Position numbers and translations under genes: made by a program
Assembly (NCBI RefSeq): GCF_003711205.1
Contig: NZ_CP031013.1
Coordinates: 3,700,501 to 3,764,500 of the forward strand
Direction of reading: 5' to 3'
Length of the DNA stretch: 64,000 nt
Origin: Polaromonas sp. SP1
Lineage (GTDB): Bacteria; Pseudomonadota; Gammaproteobacteria; Burkholderiales; Burkholderiaceae_C
Notes under the pieces: generated by a model
Seen by the model: the letters and a program-made list of their open reading frames with translations, nothing else
What the model was told of the DNA's origin: nothing
The model's database searches: none
In this document: one piece after another, positions 19,549-29,728 of the stretch
How the letters are laid out: the number at the start of each line of letters is the position of its first letter
How positions within the stretch are numbered: the stretch's first letter is position 1

Positions 19549-20253
19549 ATGATCAATGTTTACTCATGGCCTACGCCCAACGGGCACAAGGTCCACATCA
19601 TGCTGGAAGAATGCGGTTTGCGCCTGGGCCGCGACTGGCAAGCCATCCCCGTCAACATCGGCACCGGCGACCAGTTCAAGCCAGAGTTCCTCGCCATCAG
19701 CCCGAACAACAAGATCCCGGCCCTGACAGACCCGGTCGGGCCCGACGGCAAGCCGATGTCGGTGTTTGAATCCGGCGCCATCCTGCTCTACCTGGCCGCC
19801 AAAACCGGGCAATTTTTGCCAAAAAGCGACCGGCTGAAGTTTCAGGTGCTGCAATGGCTGATGTTCCAGATGGGCGGCGTCGGCCCGATGATCGGCCAGA
19901 CGCACCACTTCCGCCAGTACGCACCCGAAAAGGTCGAATACGCCATCAACCGCTACACCAACGAGACCAAACGGCTTTACGGCGTGATGGACAGGCAACT
20001 GGCCGTCAGCCAATTCATCGCCTGCGACGAATACACCATCGCCGACATCGCCATCTTCCCCTGGCTGCGCAATTGGCAAAACCACGGGATAGCCTGGGCC
20101 GATTACCCGCACCTGAAGCAATGGTTCGACCTGATCAGCGAGCGCCCGGCCGTCCAGCGCGGCGTGGCGGTGATGGCCGACCTGCGCCGGCCGATCACCG
20201 ACGACAAGGCGCGAGAAGTCCTCTTTGGCAAGACGCAGTACGAAAAGCGCTGA
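19549..20253 (+). CDS. Glutathione S-transferase, YfcG/YghU (Nu-class) type
   Basis: 234 residues with a thioredoxin-fold N-terminus (INVYSWPTPNGHKVHIMLEE) and an all-helical C-terminal domain. The TPNG motif near the active site and LTDPVGPDGKPMSVFESGAI are typical of the Nu-class disulfide-bond reductases that use glutathione without a catalytic cysteine. It is not of the Zeta type, so it is unlikely to be the maleylacetoacetate isomerase missing from the hmg operon. The ATG at 19549 has AAGGA eight bases before it; an upstream ATG at 19528 lacks a site. Confidence 0.9.
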   Translation: MINVYSWPTPNGHKVHIMLEECGLRLGRDWQAIPVNIGTGDQFKPEFLAISPNNKIPALTDPVGPDGKPMSVFESGAILLYLAAKTGQFLPKSDRLKFQVLQWLMFQMGGVGPMIGQTHHFRQYAPEKVEYAINRYTNETKRLYGVMDRQLAVSQFIACDEYTIADIAIFPWLRNWQNHGIAWADYPHLKQWFDLISERPAVQRGVAVMADLRRPITDDKAREVLFGKTQYEKR

Positions 20254-20363
20254 ACCGGCGAGCGCCGGCCCCCCAGCCCGGCCATCGATTGAAGGTATGA
20301 TTCGCGACGAGCTGGAGACGGCAGCCGCCAACGCGCGGCCTTGCCCCGGCTTTCACACACAAA

Positions 20364-20440
<77 letters not shown>

Positions 20441-20562
20441 CTTCACGGCGCCACACACCACCGCAGGCCTCAATACCGGCGAACTTTGCTGACAGGCGCG
20501 ACTGCTGCCGGGGTATACATTGGTTTCTTCGGCCACAGCGCCACAGGTGAGGACACCCCCCA

Positions 20563-21012
20563 ATGACCCGACCCACCATGCTGCTGGTTGAGGACAACCC
20601 CGATCACGCCGAACTCACCATGGTCACGTTGCATGAAAACGGCGCGGACCACGAAATCATCGTTGCCCGCGACGGCAGCGAGGCGCTCGACTACCTTTTC
20701 TGCGAAGGCGCCTACAGCGCGCGGCCGCACGACCAGCCACCCGAATTCGTCATGCTGGACCTGGGCCTGCCCGGCATGAGCGGGCTGGAGGTCATGCAGC
20801 GCATGCGCGGCGACCCGCGAACCTTCTTTGTCCCCGTGGTCATGCTGACCGCCTCACCGGAAAGCTCCAAGGCTGTCATGGCTCTTAAAGGCGGGCTCAA
20901 CAGCTATGTACGCAAGCCGCTGCACTTTCGGGATTTTCAGGAAAAACTGGAGCAGTTGCGCGAATACTGGCGCACGTCCAATTTCGCACCGCTGGTCAAC
21001 CTGGGCCCCTGA
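20563..21012 (+). CDS. Single-domain response regulator (Rcp1-like)
   Basis: 149 residues made of one receiver domain: acidic pair in LLVEDNPDHAEL, phospho-acceptor Asp in FVMLDLGLPGMSG, Thr in VVMLTASPE and the conserved Lys in YVRKPLHF. The long beta4-alpha4 region and NPDHAEL start are typical of Rcp1-type regulators paired with phytochrome or hybrid kinases. There is no output domain and no kinase nearby. It ends before a bidirectional terminator shared with tRNA-Pro. Confidence 0.92.
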   Translation: MTRPTMLLVEDNPDHAELTMVTLHENGADHEIIVARDGSEALDYLFCEGAYSARPHDQPPEFVMLDLGLPGMSGLEVMQRMRGDPRTFFVPVVMLTASPESSKAVMALKGGLNSYVRKPLHFRDFQEKLEQLREYWRTSNFAPLVNLGP

Positions 21013-21046
21013 GGCAAGCTCAGCCGGCTGCGCTGGGTACAGACGT

Positions 21047-21076
21047 AAAAAAGCCCACTTTCGTGGGCTTTTTTGG
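21047..21076. terminator. Bidirectional rho-independent terminator
   Basis: AAGCCCAC (21051-21058) pairs with GTGGGCTT (21063-21070), loop TTTC, A-run to the left and T-run to the right. Serves the response regulator gene on + and tRNA-Pro on -. Confidence 0.92.
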
Positions 21077-21083
21077 GTTTTTA

Positions 21084-21160
21084 TGGTCGGAGTACAAGGA
21101 TTCGAACCTTGGACCCCCTGGTCCCAAACCAGGTGCGCTACCAGACTGCGCCACACTCCG
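21084..21160 (-). tRNA. tRNA-Pro (TGG)
   Basis: 77 bases on the minus strand, acceptor CGGAGTG/TACTCCG, D-arm GCGCAGTCTGGTAGCGC, anticodon loop TTTGGGA with anticodon TGG, T-loop GGTTCGAATCC, CCA encoded. Confidence 0.96.
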
Positions 21161-21275
21161 ACTAGTCCAATATTATAGCTCGAACCCGCGCACTTTTCAG
21201 CCCTCGGCTCACTTTCTTCAGGCCAGACGCGAAAGCCTGCCAAAATCACCCGCCAACAAAGACAAGGAGACCACC

Positions 21276-21662
21276 ATGGCCATCAGGATCGTGAGGCTGG
21301 GAACCCCCCGAAGTGCCGATGAGGGTCTGCGCATAGGCACCGTCCGGCGCCCGCCGCGCGGTGTACCCAAAAGCGAGTTCTCCTCGGGCAACTGGTACGA
21401 CGTGTGGTACCCCAACCTCGCCCCCAGCGTAGAGACCATGAAGCTCGGCCAGTCCGTCGAATCCGACAAGGACTGGGCGGCCTTCAGCAAGAAGTACCGC
21501 GCCGAGATGAACGACGCCGACGCCAGCCGCAACCTGGATTTGCTCGCGGCGCTGTCGCACCAGGCCAACTTCTCAATGGGCTGCTATTGCGAGAACGAGG
21601 CGCGTTGCCATCGTTCGCTGCTGCGGAGCTTGCTCAAAGAGCGCAGCGCAGACATAGCCTAG
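21276..21662 (+). CDS. DUF488 family protein
   Basis: 128 residues beginning MAIRIVRLGTPRSADEGLRI; the open frame extends back over the tRNA, but the ATG at 21276 has AAGGAGA six bases upstream. DUF488 proteins are small alpha/beta proteins of unknown function; the visible RRPPRGVPKSEF (positive loop), WYDVWYPNLAPS and GCYCENEARCHRSLL (Cys-rich motif with CxCxxxxxCH) are typical. It stands alone. Confidence 0.88.
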   Translation: MAIRIVRLGTPRSADEGLRIGTVRRPPRGVPKSEFSSGNWYDVWYPNLAPSVETMKLGQSVESDKDWAAFSKKYRAEMNDADASRNLDLLAALSHQANFSMGCYCENEARCHRSLLRSLLKERSADIA

Positions 21663-21683
21663 TTGGTACACAAAACCAAGTCT

Positions 21684-21770
21684 GAGCCCCGGAACCGGCT
21701 TTGCCGGGCCGTAGGGCGGGCGGCCCCCTCGGGGGGCAGGAAGCTACACGCAGTGAGCGACCGTGGGGGC
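21684..21770 (-). repeat. GC-rich intergenic repeat, family B (copy 2)
   Basis: Reverse orientation of the family: CCCCCACGGTCGCTCACTGC, GTGTAGCTTCC, a CCCCCCGAGGGGGC hairpin and a CCGGC-AAA-GCCGG stem. It abuts the boxB stop codon. Confidence 0.68.
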
Positions 21771-23195
21771 TTATAACTTGACGTACTCGTACTCAAGCGG
21801 GTTCGCATTGATACCGCGGTCCGGCGGCGCAATCCACGCGGCCATCTTTCCGGGCTCGGTCACCTTGTTCATCAGGCTTTTCACAAAAGCCGTGTCGGCC
21901 GGCGTCGGCAGCCACTGGTCTTTCTTGGCTTCAAACTCCGCAGCTGTGATCGGGTTGCCCAGCGGATCGGTGAAGTTGCCTGCCCAGGCACCGACTTCGC
22001 GGCGAAAACGCGTGGACGGCAGCGTCAGTTCAAAGTCCACACCGGCGCGCTTGATGCCCATGTTCCAGCGCGTCACACCGACGTTGCAGTCTTTCACGTA
22101 TTCAAGGCGCGTGATTTCATTCATGCCGTTGCGGGTCGAAATCGTCTCGTTCTTCACACCGCCCTGCCCGTTCGGCACGACGATGCTCATCTCGGTTTCC
22201 AGCTCGACGTGGTCGGCAAATTTGGCTTCGTCCGGACGGCCCTTGATGCCGTTGCTGAAGTAGTTGGCGGCGTTGGAGGACGCTTCTGAACCAAACAGGT
22301 CCAGCGACGAGGTAAACCAGAAGTTCATGAATTTCTGAACGGTGGGCAGGTCGATCACGCCGGCCTTGCGCAGCGTGGCCACGTCGTCGGTGTCCAGCTC
22401 CTTCATCACTTCCAGCGTGCGCTTGATGACGCGGCCCACGCCGGTTTCACCCACAAACATGTGGTGGGCTTCTTCCGTCAGCATGAAGCGCGTGGTGCGC
22501 GCCAGCGGGTCAAAGGCGGATTCGGCAAATGACTTGAGCTGGAACTTCCCGTCGCGGTCGGTAAAGTAGGTGAACATGAAGAAACTAAGCCAGTTGTCCA
22601 TGGGCTCATTGAAGGTGCCCAGGATGCGCGGCTTGTCGGCGTCGCCGCTGTGGCGCATGAGCAGCTCTTCCGCTTCTTCACGGCCGTCGCGGCCAAAGTG
22701 CGCGTGCAGCAGATACACCATGGCCCAGAGGTGGCGGCCTTCCTCGACGTTGACCTGGAACAGGTTGCGCAGGTCATACAGCGAGGGCGCGGTGTGGCCC
22801 AGGAGGCGCTGCTGCTCAACAGACGCCGGCTCGGTGTCGCCCTGCGTCACGATGAGGCGGCGGAAGGTCGAGCGGTATTCGCCGGGCACTTCCTGCCACA
22901 CGTCTTCACCCATGTGGTCGCCAAAACCGATCTTTCGGCCTTCTTCCTTGTCGGCCAGGAAGATGCCCCAGCGGTAATCCGGCATCGGCGTGTAGCCGTA
23001 GCTGGCCCAGCCCGAAGCGTCCACGCCCACGGCGGTGCGCAAATAGACTTCTTTGGCCTTGAAGTCGCTGGGGCCCATTTCGTCCCACCAGTTCAGGAAG
23101 GCCGGTTGCCAATGCTCGAGCGCGCGCTGGAGCTGGCGGTTTTCGCCGAGGTGGACGTTGTTGGGGATGAGGGCTTGCAGGTCAATAGAGCTCAT
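21771..23195 (-). CDS. boxB: Benzoyl-CoA 2,3-epoxidase, oxygenase subunit B
   Basis: BoxB is the di-iron oxygenase that epoxidises benzoyl-CoA in the aerobic box pathway, normally with electrons from BoxA. The 474 residues have the iron-binding ExxH pairs at about 152-155 (VEEGRHLWAM) and 242-245 (TEEAHHMFVGE) plus the LYDLRNLFQVN helix. Length matches the family. boxC lies 129 bases upstream on the same strand, with a family B repeat between. No boxA follows: the next gene downstream is the unrelated DUF488 gene on the other strand. Confidence 0.95.
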   Translation of the reverse strand: MSSIDLQALIPNNVHLGENRQLQRALEHWQPAFLNWWDEMGPSDFKAKEVYLRTAVGVDASGWASYGYTPMPDYRWGIFLADKEEGRKIGFGDHMGEDVWQEVPGEYRSTFRRLIVTQGDTEPASVEQQRLLGHTAPSLYDLRNLFQVNVEEGRHLWAMVYLLHAHFGRDGREEAEELLMRHSGDADKPRILGTFNEPMDNWLSFFMFTYFTDRDGKFQLKSFAESAFDPLARTTRFMLTEEAHHMFVGETGVGRVIKRTLEVMKELDTDDVATLRKAGVIDLPTVQKFMNFWFTSSLDLFGSEASSNAANYFSNGIKGRPDEAKFADHVELETEMSIVVPNGQGGVKNETISTRNGMNEITRLEYVKDCNVGVTRWNMGIKRAGVDFELTLPSTRFRREVGAWAGNFTDPLGNPITAAEFEAKKDQWLPTPADTAFVKSLMNKVTEPGKMAAWIAPPDRGINANPLEYEYVKL

Positions 23196-23250
23196 GTCGT
23201 TCTTCCATCAAATAAGTTTCTAGGCGGCAGTAGCGATGTCTGTACCAGTG

Positions 23251-23324
23251 CCAGCGCGGAACCGGCTTTGCCGGGCCGCAGGTGGCGCCCCCTGGGGGGG
23301 AGGCGCCGCAGGCGCTTCGGGGGG
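23251..23324 (-). repeat. GC-rich intergenic repeat, family B (copy 3)
   Basis: Contains GGAACCGGCTTTGCCGGGCC, a CCCCCTGGGGGGG hairpin and GGCGCCGCAGGCGC, read in reverse of copy 1. It fills the boxC-boxB gap. Confidence 0.6.
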
Positions 23325-25028
<1,704 letters not shown>

Positions 25029-25041
25029 GGGGGGGCTCCAG

Positions 25042-25938
25042 TTAGTCCCGTTCGGCGTTGTCGCGAACGGATGTTTTGGGAACGGCGCGTTCCAGGTCTT
25101 TCAGGCTTTGCTTCAGTGTGCGCGCTGCCGTGTCGACCACGGCGTCGGCGCGGGCATACAGCGCCTCGCGGCTTGAGAGGATGCGGCGCAGGTCTTCCAT
25201 CGCTTCGCTGGTGGCGCCGCGTGTGGTGTCGAAAGGCCGCATGTCGCCCTGGGCGACCACGCGGGCCATGTGCTCTTCAGGGCTGGCCTTGAGCCACACG
25301 CAGTAAAAACGGCTTTGCAGCAGGTCAAAGGTTTCGCGCTCGCTGACGATGCTTCCGCCGGTGGTCATCACCACGCCGCCGGGGTGGTCCTCGGCGATGC
25401 GGAAGAGCGCGCGGCGCTCATAGCGGCGGTAGCCGGCCTGCCCGTGCAGCAGCAAAATTTCATTCATGCTGGTGCCGGCTTCGCGCTCGATCTCGCGGTC
25501 CAGCTCGATAAAAGGCACGCCGCGCTCGGCCGCCAGCTGGCTGCCCAGCGTGGACTTGCCGGCGCCACGCAGGCCGATCAAGGCAATGCGCTGCTCGCGC
25601 CCCTGCGAGTCACTCAGGCCGAAGGTGCTGCCGAGCATGCCGTAGGCCTGGTCGAGTTGGGTATCGTCCAGCCGGGTCAGCAGGCCTTGCACGCGTGCCA
25701 GCGCCGGGCGCGGGGCGTCCTGCAGCAGTTCAAGAATGGAAATGTTCAGTGCGCGGGCGGCGGCCTCGAGCGAATTGATGGAGACATTGCCCTTGCCCGT
25801 CTCCACGTCAGCCAGAAAGCGTTCGCTCAGGCCGGAGTCGGAAGCCAGCTGCTTGCGCGTCATGCCGCGGCGGGCACGCCAGGCGCGTACGCGGGCGCCC
25901 AGTTCGCTGAGCGTGGCTTTCGATTCCTGGTCAGACAT
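25042..25938 (-). CDS. boxR: BoxR-type regulator: XRE helix-turn-helix fused to shikimate-kinase-like domain
   Basis: 298 residues with an N-terminal XRE HTH (RAWRARRGMTRKQLASDSGL, then SERFLADVETGKGNVSINSL) and a C-terminal shikimate-kinase-like domain with P-loop GLRGAGKST. This is the layout of BoxR/BzdR, repressors that bind benzoyl-CoA. The ATG at 25938 (MSDQESKATL) is preferred over 25983. It is transcribed ahead of boxC and boxB and is divergent from the flavodoxin and ligase genes; the TGCA-type boxes at 26027-26070 would let it control both directions. Confidence 0.93.
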   Translation of the reverse strand: MSDQESKATLSELGARVRAWRARRGMTRKQLASDSGLSERFLADVETGKGNVSINSLEAAARALNISILELLQDAPRPALARVQGLLTRLDDTQLDQAYGMLGSTFGLSDSQGREQRIALIGLRGAGKSTLGSQLAAERGVPFIELDREIEREAGTSMNEILLLHGQAGYRRYERRALFRIAEDHPGGVVMTTGGSIVSERETFDLLQSRFYCVWLKASPEEHMARVVAQGDMRPFDTTRGATSEAMEDLRRILSSREALYARADAVVDTAARTLKQSLKDLERAVPKTSVRDNAERD

Positions 25939-26026
25939 GGTTTCCAAACGGCACCTGTGGAGAAAAGTCGTGGAAAGTCGCAAAAAATCGGTTTTTGGGG
26001 TTTCTGGGCTTGCGCCCTCGATGAAT

Positions 26027-26070
26027 TGCAGTATACTTCAGGTTAAATCGATGTCAAGCAGTTTATTGCA
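26027..26070 (+). promoter_or_regulatory. Candidate BoxR operator (two TGCA-N6-TGCA-like boxes)
   Basis: TGCA-GTATAC-TTCA at 26027-26040 and AGCA-GTTTAT-TGCA at 26057-26070, each one mismatch from the TGCA-N6-TGCA form I recall for BoxR. Centres are 30 bases apart, in the only divergent promoter region of the island. Confidence 0.5.
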
Positions 26071-26114
26071 TCTTTTATCCGTCCTTCGCTAACCTCAGGA
26101 TGATCGGACCCGAT

Positions 26115-26606
26115 ATGAAACTCAAAATCCTCGTAGGCACCATGACCAGCACCGCCGACTATGTGGCGCAGGCAATCCAGATGGATTGCGCCGACCTGGT
26201 GAGTGAGATTGAAGTGCAGCTGATGGACAACCTGGACATCAGCGTGTTTGACGCCGCGAACGCGGAAGATGCACTTTATCTCATCTGCACGTCCACTTAC
26301 GGCTCCGGCGATGTGCCCGACAACGCCCGCGCGCTGTACGAATCGCTGGGCGCCAACCCGCAGTTCCTGGGCCATGTGCGCTACGGCGTCATTGCGCTGG
26401 GCGACCGTACTTATATGCAGACCTTCTGCTTTGGCGGCAAAAAATTCGACGAGCGCCTGACGGACCTGGGCGCGCAGCGCATCGGCGACGTCTGGCTGCA
26501 CGACGCCAGCAGCGGCACCATGCCCGAAACCGAAGGCACTGAGTGGTGCCGCACCTGGCTGGCCGGCGCGCTGCAGACGCTGGGGGCCAGCCCGGCCACC
26601 GCCTGA
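26115..26606 (+). CDS. Flavodoxin-domain protein of the box cluster
   Basis: 163 residues of a short-chain flavodoxin: FMN phosphate loop VGTMTSTADYVAQ near residue 7, ICTSTYGSGDVPDNA and YGVIALGDRTYMQTFCFGGK flavin-contact segments. Start ATG 26115 (MKLKILVG) or 26100; neither has a good Shine-Dalgarno site, the first matches the family better. It leads the rightward transcript with benzoate-CoA ligase, divergent from boxR. A role as electron carrier to BoxB is inference; such proteins also occur in other redox pathways. Confidence 0.82.
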   Translation: MKLKILVGTMTSTADYVAQAIQMDCADLVSEIEVQLMDNLDISVFDAANAEDALYLICTSTYGSGDVPDNARALYESLGANPQFLGHVRYGVIALGDRTYMQTFCFGGKKFDERLTDLGAQRIGDVWLHDASSGTMPETEGTEWCRTWLAGALQTLGASPATA

Positions 26607-26611
26607 GATTT

Positions 26612-26673
26612 ATTGGTCAAAAGGGCTCTAGCCCAATCCCTGCCTTGGCAGGAAGCTATAAAAATAATAGCAA
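26612..26673 (-). repeat. Interspersed hairpin repeat, family A (copy 2)
   Basis: On the minus strand TTTGCTAT...ATAGC (core 26655-26671), then CTGCCAAGGCAGG, GGGCTAGAGCCC and TTTTGACC. Lies between the flavodoxin stop and the ligase start. Confidence 0.78.
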
Positions 26674-26702
26674 ACAAGAACAAGAGCAATCTGGAGACAA
26701 GC

Positions 26703-28283
26703 ATGCAAACAAGCAGCGCTGACCACTCGGCCAGCCCGCCCCTGGTGACGATCCCGCGCGACTACAACGCCGCGCACGACCTGCTGGCACGCAACGCCTC
26801 GCGCACCGGCAAGGTGGCGTTTATGGATGCGCTGACGGGCGAGCAGCTGACCTACGGCGAGCTCACCGACCAATCGCACCGCTTTGCCAACGCCCTGCGC
26901 GCCAAGGGCTTCACGCCTGAAAGCCGCGTGCTGCTGGCGATGCTGGACACGCCGCAATGGCCCGTCGTTTTTCTGGGCTGCATCCTGGCCGGCGTGGTGC
27001 CGGTGGCGGCCAATACGCTGCTGACGACGCAGGACTTCGACTTCATGCTGCGCGACTCGCGCGCCCAGGGCCTTGTCGTTTCGAAGGCGCTGCTGCCCTC
27101 GTTTGAGCCGCTGATCGGCAAGATAGACACGCTCAAGACCGTGATCCTCGCCGGCACCGACGATTCATCGCCTTATCCGGCCCTGGCCAGCATGCTGGCT
27201 GGACATCCCGCTACCAAAACCATAGCAAACACCTGCGCCGACGACGCCTGCTTCTGGCTGTATTCGAGCGGCTCCACCGGCACGCCCAAGGGCACGGTGC
27301 ACCTGCACAGCCACCTGGTCCAGACGGCCGAGCTGTATGGCCGCGGCGTGCTGGGCATCCGTGAATCCGACGTGGTGTATTCGGCCGCCAAGCTGTTCTT
27401 TGCCTACGGCCTGGGCAATGCGCTTACCTTTCCGATGAGCGTAGGCGCCACCACCGTGCTGCTGCCGGCGCGCCCTGCCCCGGCCGACGTGTTTGCGCTG
27501 CTCAAAAAATACCAGCCCACGATCTTTTACGGCGTACCCACGCTGTACGCCGCCCTGCTGGCCGACCCGGCCAAACCGGCGAAATCAGAACTGCGCCTGC
27601 GCGTGTGCACCAGCGCCGGTGAGGCGCTGCCCGCAGAGATCGGCAAGAAATGGACAGCCCACTACGGCTGCGAAATCCTCGACGGCATCGGCTCGACCGA
27701 AATGCTGCACATCTTCTTGAGCAACCGGCCCGGCCAGGTGCGCTACGGCACCACCGGCCAGGCGGTGCCCGGCTATGCGCTGCGCATCATCGGCGACGAC
27801 GGGCGCGAATGCGGGGACGGCGAGATCGGCGAGCTGCAGATCAGCGGACCGAGCGCGGCCATCATGTACTGGAACAACCGCGCCAAGACCAAGGCCACCT
27901 TTGCCGGCGAATGGACCAAAAGCGGCGACAAGTACACACGTGACGCCGACGGCTACTACACCTACGGCGGGCGCAGCGACGACATGCTGAAGGTCGGCGG
28001 CATTTACGTCTCGCCGTTTGAAGTAGAGGCCAGCCTGATGACACACGCCGCCGTGCTGGAAGTGGCCGTGATCGGCGTGGCCGACGACGACCAGCTCATC
28101 AAGCCCAAGGCTTATGTGGTGCTCAAGCCCGGCCAGGCCGCCACCATGGACGAACTCAAGGCCCATGTGAAGCAGCAACTGGCGCCTTACAAATACCCGC
28201 GCTGGATCGAGTTCGTCGGTGAGCTGCCGAAAACCGCCACCGGCAAGATCCAGCGCTTCAAGCTGCGCCAGGGCACGGCGTAA
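26703..28283 (+). CDS. Benzoate-CoA ligase
   Basis: Activates benzoate to benzoyl-CoA with ATP, the entry step of the box pathway. The 526 residues have the P-loop-like YSSGSTGTPKGTVHLH, DGIGSTEMLHIFLSN adenylation motif, GRSDDMLKVGGIYVSPFEVE hinge and the C-terminal catalytic Lys in TATGKIQRFKL. The IGSTEMLHIF and SVGATTVLLP stretches are typical of benzoate-CoA ligases. ATG 26703 has GGAG upstream; the frame is open back to 26613 but runs through the repeat. Residues near 170 (ATKTIAN) come from a degenerate copy of the family A core (27210-27230). Confidence 0.94.
   Translation: MQTSSADHSASPPLVTIPRDYNAAHDLLARNASRTGKVAFMDALTGEQLTYGELTDQSHRFANALRAKGFTPESRVLLAMLDTPQWPVVFLGCILAGVVPVAANTLLTTQDFDFMLRDSRAQGLVVSKALLPSFEPLIGKIDTLKTVILAGTDDSSPYPALASMLAGHPATKTIANTCADDACFWLYSSGSTGTPKGTVHLHSHLVQTAELYGRGVLGIRESDVVYSAAKLFFAYGLGNALTFPMSVGATTVLLPARPAPADVFALLKKYQPTIFYGVPTLYAALLADPAKPAKSELRLRVCTSAGEALPAEIGKKWTAHYGCEILDGIGSTEMLHIFLSNRPGQVRYGTTGQAVPGYALRIIGDDGRECGDGEIGELQISGPSAAIMYWNNRAKTKATFAGEWTKSGDKYTRDADGYYTYGGRSDDMLKVGGIYVSPFEVEASLMTHAAVLEVAVIGVADDDQLIKPKAYVVLKPGQAATMDELKAHVKQQLAPYKYPRWIEFVGELPKTATGKIQRFKLRQGTA
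27210..27230 (+). repeat. Degenerate in-frame copy of the family A core
   Basis: GCTACCAAAACCATAGCAA matches the asparaginase copy GCTATTAAAAATATAGCAA at all but four positions and is read in the same frame (ATKTIAN versus AIKNIAN). Confidence 0.5.
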
Positions 28284-28286
28284 AAA

Positions 28287-28313
28287 TGCCCGCTACCCCA
28301 GGCAAAGCGGGCA
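28287..28313 (+). terminator. Hairpin after benzoate-CoA ligase gene
   Basis: TGCCCGCT (28287-28294) pairs with AGCGGGCA (28306-28313), 11-base loop, directly after the stop. No U-tract, so probably not a full intrinsic terminator. Confidence 0.4.
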
Positions 28314-28434
28314 CGGGTATTGCTTTAAGCGTAAACAATTTAATCCTCAATCTCGGGTTTTACACTAGGGCCGCTCGGGTAACGCACGCTTACTATTCGT
28401 CTAACCGTTTTCAGTCTCAACCAGGAGCTATTCC

Positions 28435-29622
28435 ATGACTTCACGCCGACTTGTACTGACCCGTAGCGCTGCCGTGATCGGCGCCGCCTCCACCGGCCTT
28501 TTGCTGCCCGAGATCGTGCGTGCGCAATCCGCCAAGGTTCGCGTGGGTTTCATGCTGCCCTACACCGGCACCTTCGCCCAGCTCGGCGTGGCGATTGAAA
28601 ACGGCTTTCGCATGGCCATCAACGAACAAGGCGGCAAGCTCGGCGGCCGCGAGATCGAATACTTCAAGGTGGACGACGAGTCCGAACCTTCCAAGGGCAT
28701 TGAAAACGCCAACAAGCTGGTGCAGCGCGACAAGGTCGACGTGCTGGTCGGCACCGTGCACTCCGGCGTGCAGATGGGCATCCAGAAAGTCGCGCGCGAC
28801 ACCGGCGTGCTGAGCCTGATCCCCAACGCCGGCGTGCATGCCGCCACCCGCAGCCTGTGCGCGCCCAATGTGTTCCGCACGTCGTTCAGCAATTCACAGC
28901 CCACGCGCGCCCTGGGCAAAGCCATGGTCGACCGCGGCCACAAAAAGGCCGTCTGGATCACCTGGAAGTACGCCGCCGGCGACGAGGCGTTTGAGGGCTT
29001 CAAGGAAAGCTACACCGCTGCGGGCGGCACCATCGTCAAGGAACTGGGCCTGCCTTTCCCGCAGGTCGAGTTCCAGGCACTGCTGACCGAAATCGCCGCA
29101 CTCAAGCCTGACGCAGTCGCCTGCTTCTTCGCCGGCGGCGGCGCCGCCAAGTTCATCCGCGACTACGCTGCCTCGGGCCTGAAGGACAAGATTCCCCTCT
29201 ACGGCTCCGGCTTCCTGACCGAAGGCGTGCTGGACGCCGCAGGCCCCGCCGCCAACGGCATCATCACCACCATGCATTACAGCGACTCGCTGCCCACACA
29301 ACGCAACGGCCAGTTCCGCCTGAACTACGCCAAGACCTTCAGGTTGCAGCCCGACGTGTACGCCGTGCAGGGCTACGACACCGGCCTGCTGCTGATCCAG
29401 GGCGCCAACGCCGTCAAGGGCGACCTGAGCAGCAAACCGGCGCTCTACAAGGCCATGGAAGGCGCCGTCATTGACAGCCCGCGCGGCAAATGGACCATGA
29501 GCGCGTCGCACAACCCGGTGCAGGACATGTACCTGCGCGTGGTCGAGAACAAGGAAAACAAGGTGATCGGCGTGGCCGCGAAAGCCCTCGCCGACTCCGG
29601 CGCCGGCTGCAAGATGGCCTGA
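28435..29622 (+). CDS. ABC transporter periplasmic binding protein (branched-chain/aromatic type)
   Basis: 395-residue Peripla_BP_6 protein with an N-terminal export signal (SRRLVLTRSAAVIGAASTGL, cleavage likely after IVRAQS). The mature start KVRVGFMLPYTGTFAQLGVA and LVGTVHSGVQMG are typical of LivK-like binding proteins. Next to benzoate-CoA ligase and the livHMGF-like genes it probably binds benzoate or a related aromatic acid rather than an amino acid; that is inferred from context. A strong terminator follows, so it is expressed above the permease genes. Confidence 0.9.
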   Translation: MTSRRLVLTRSAAVIGAASTGLLLPEIVRAQSAKVRVGFMLPYTGTFAQLGVAIENGFRMAINEQGGKLGGREIEYFKVDDESEPSKGIENANKLVQRDKVDVLVGTVHSGVQMGIQKVARDTGVLSLIPNAGVHAATRSLCAPNVFRTSFSNSQPTRALGKAMVDRGHKKAVWITWKYAAGDEAFEGFKESYTAAGGTIVKELGLPFPQVEFQALLTEIAALKPDAVACFFAGGGAAKFIRDYAASGLKDKIPLYGSGFLTEGVLDAAGPAANGIITTMHYSDSLPTQRNGQFRLNYAKTFRLQPDVYAVQGYDTGLLLIQGANAVKGDLSSKPALYKAMEGAVIDSPRGKWTMSASHNPVQDMYLRVVENKENKVIGVAAKALADSGAGCKMA

Positions 29623-29639
29623 TCGCTTCTGTTCCAGCG

Positions 29640-29671
29640 AAATGGGAGGTCTTCTGGCCTCCCATTTTTTT
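29640..29671 (+). terminator. Rho-independent terminator after binding-protein gene
   Basis: AAATGGGAGG and CCTCCCATTT pair around an 8-base loop, followed by a T-run. Explains partial read-through into the downstream transporter genes. Confidence 0.88.
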
Positions 29672-29728
29672 GAATGAAAGCCGGCACAAGTCATCCTGAC
29701 GGGTCTTTACCAGTGCTATCTTCACCCC

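Noticed and set aside
19549..20253. The GST as the missing maleylacetoacetate isomerase
   Set aside because: It is of the Nu/YfcG type by its TPNG motif, not Zeta class, and is far from hmgA.
26613..26702. Upstream extension of the benzoate-CoA ligase frame
   Set aside because: It runs through a family A repeat and the ATG at 26703 has a good ribosome site and family-typical start.
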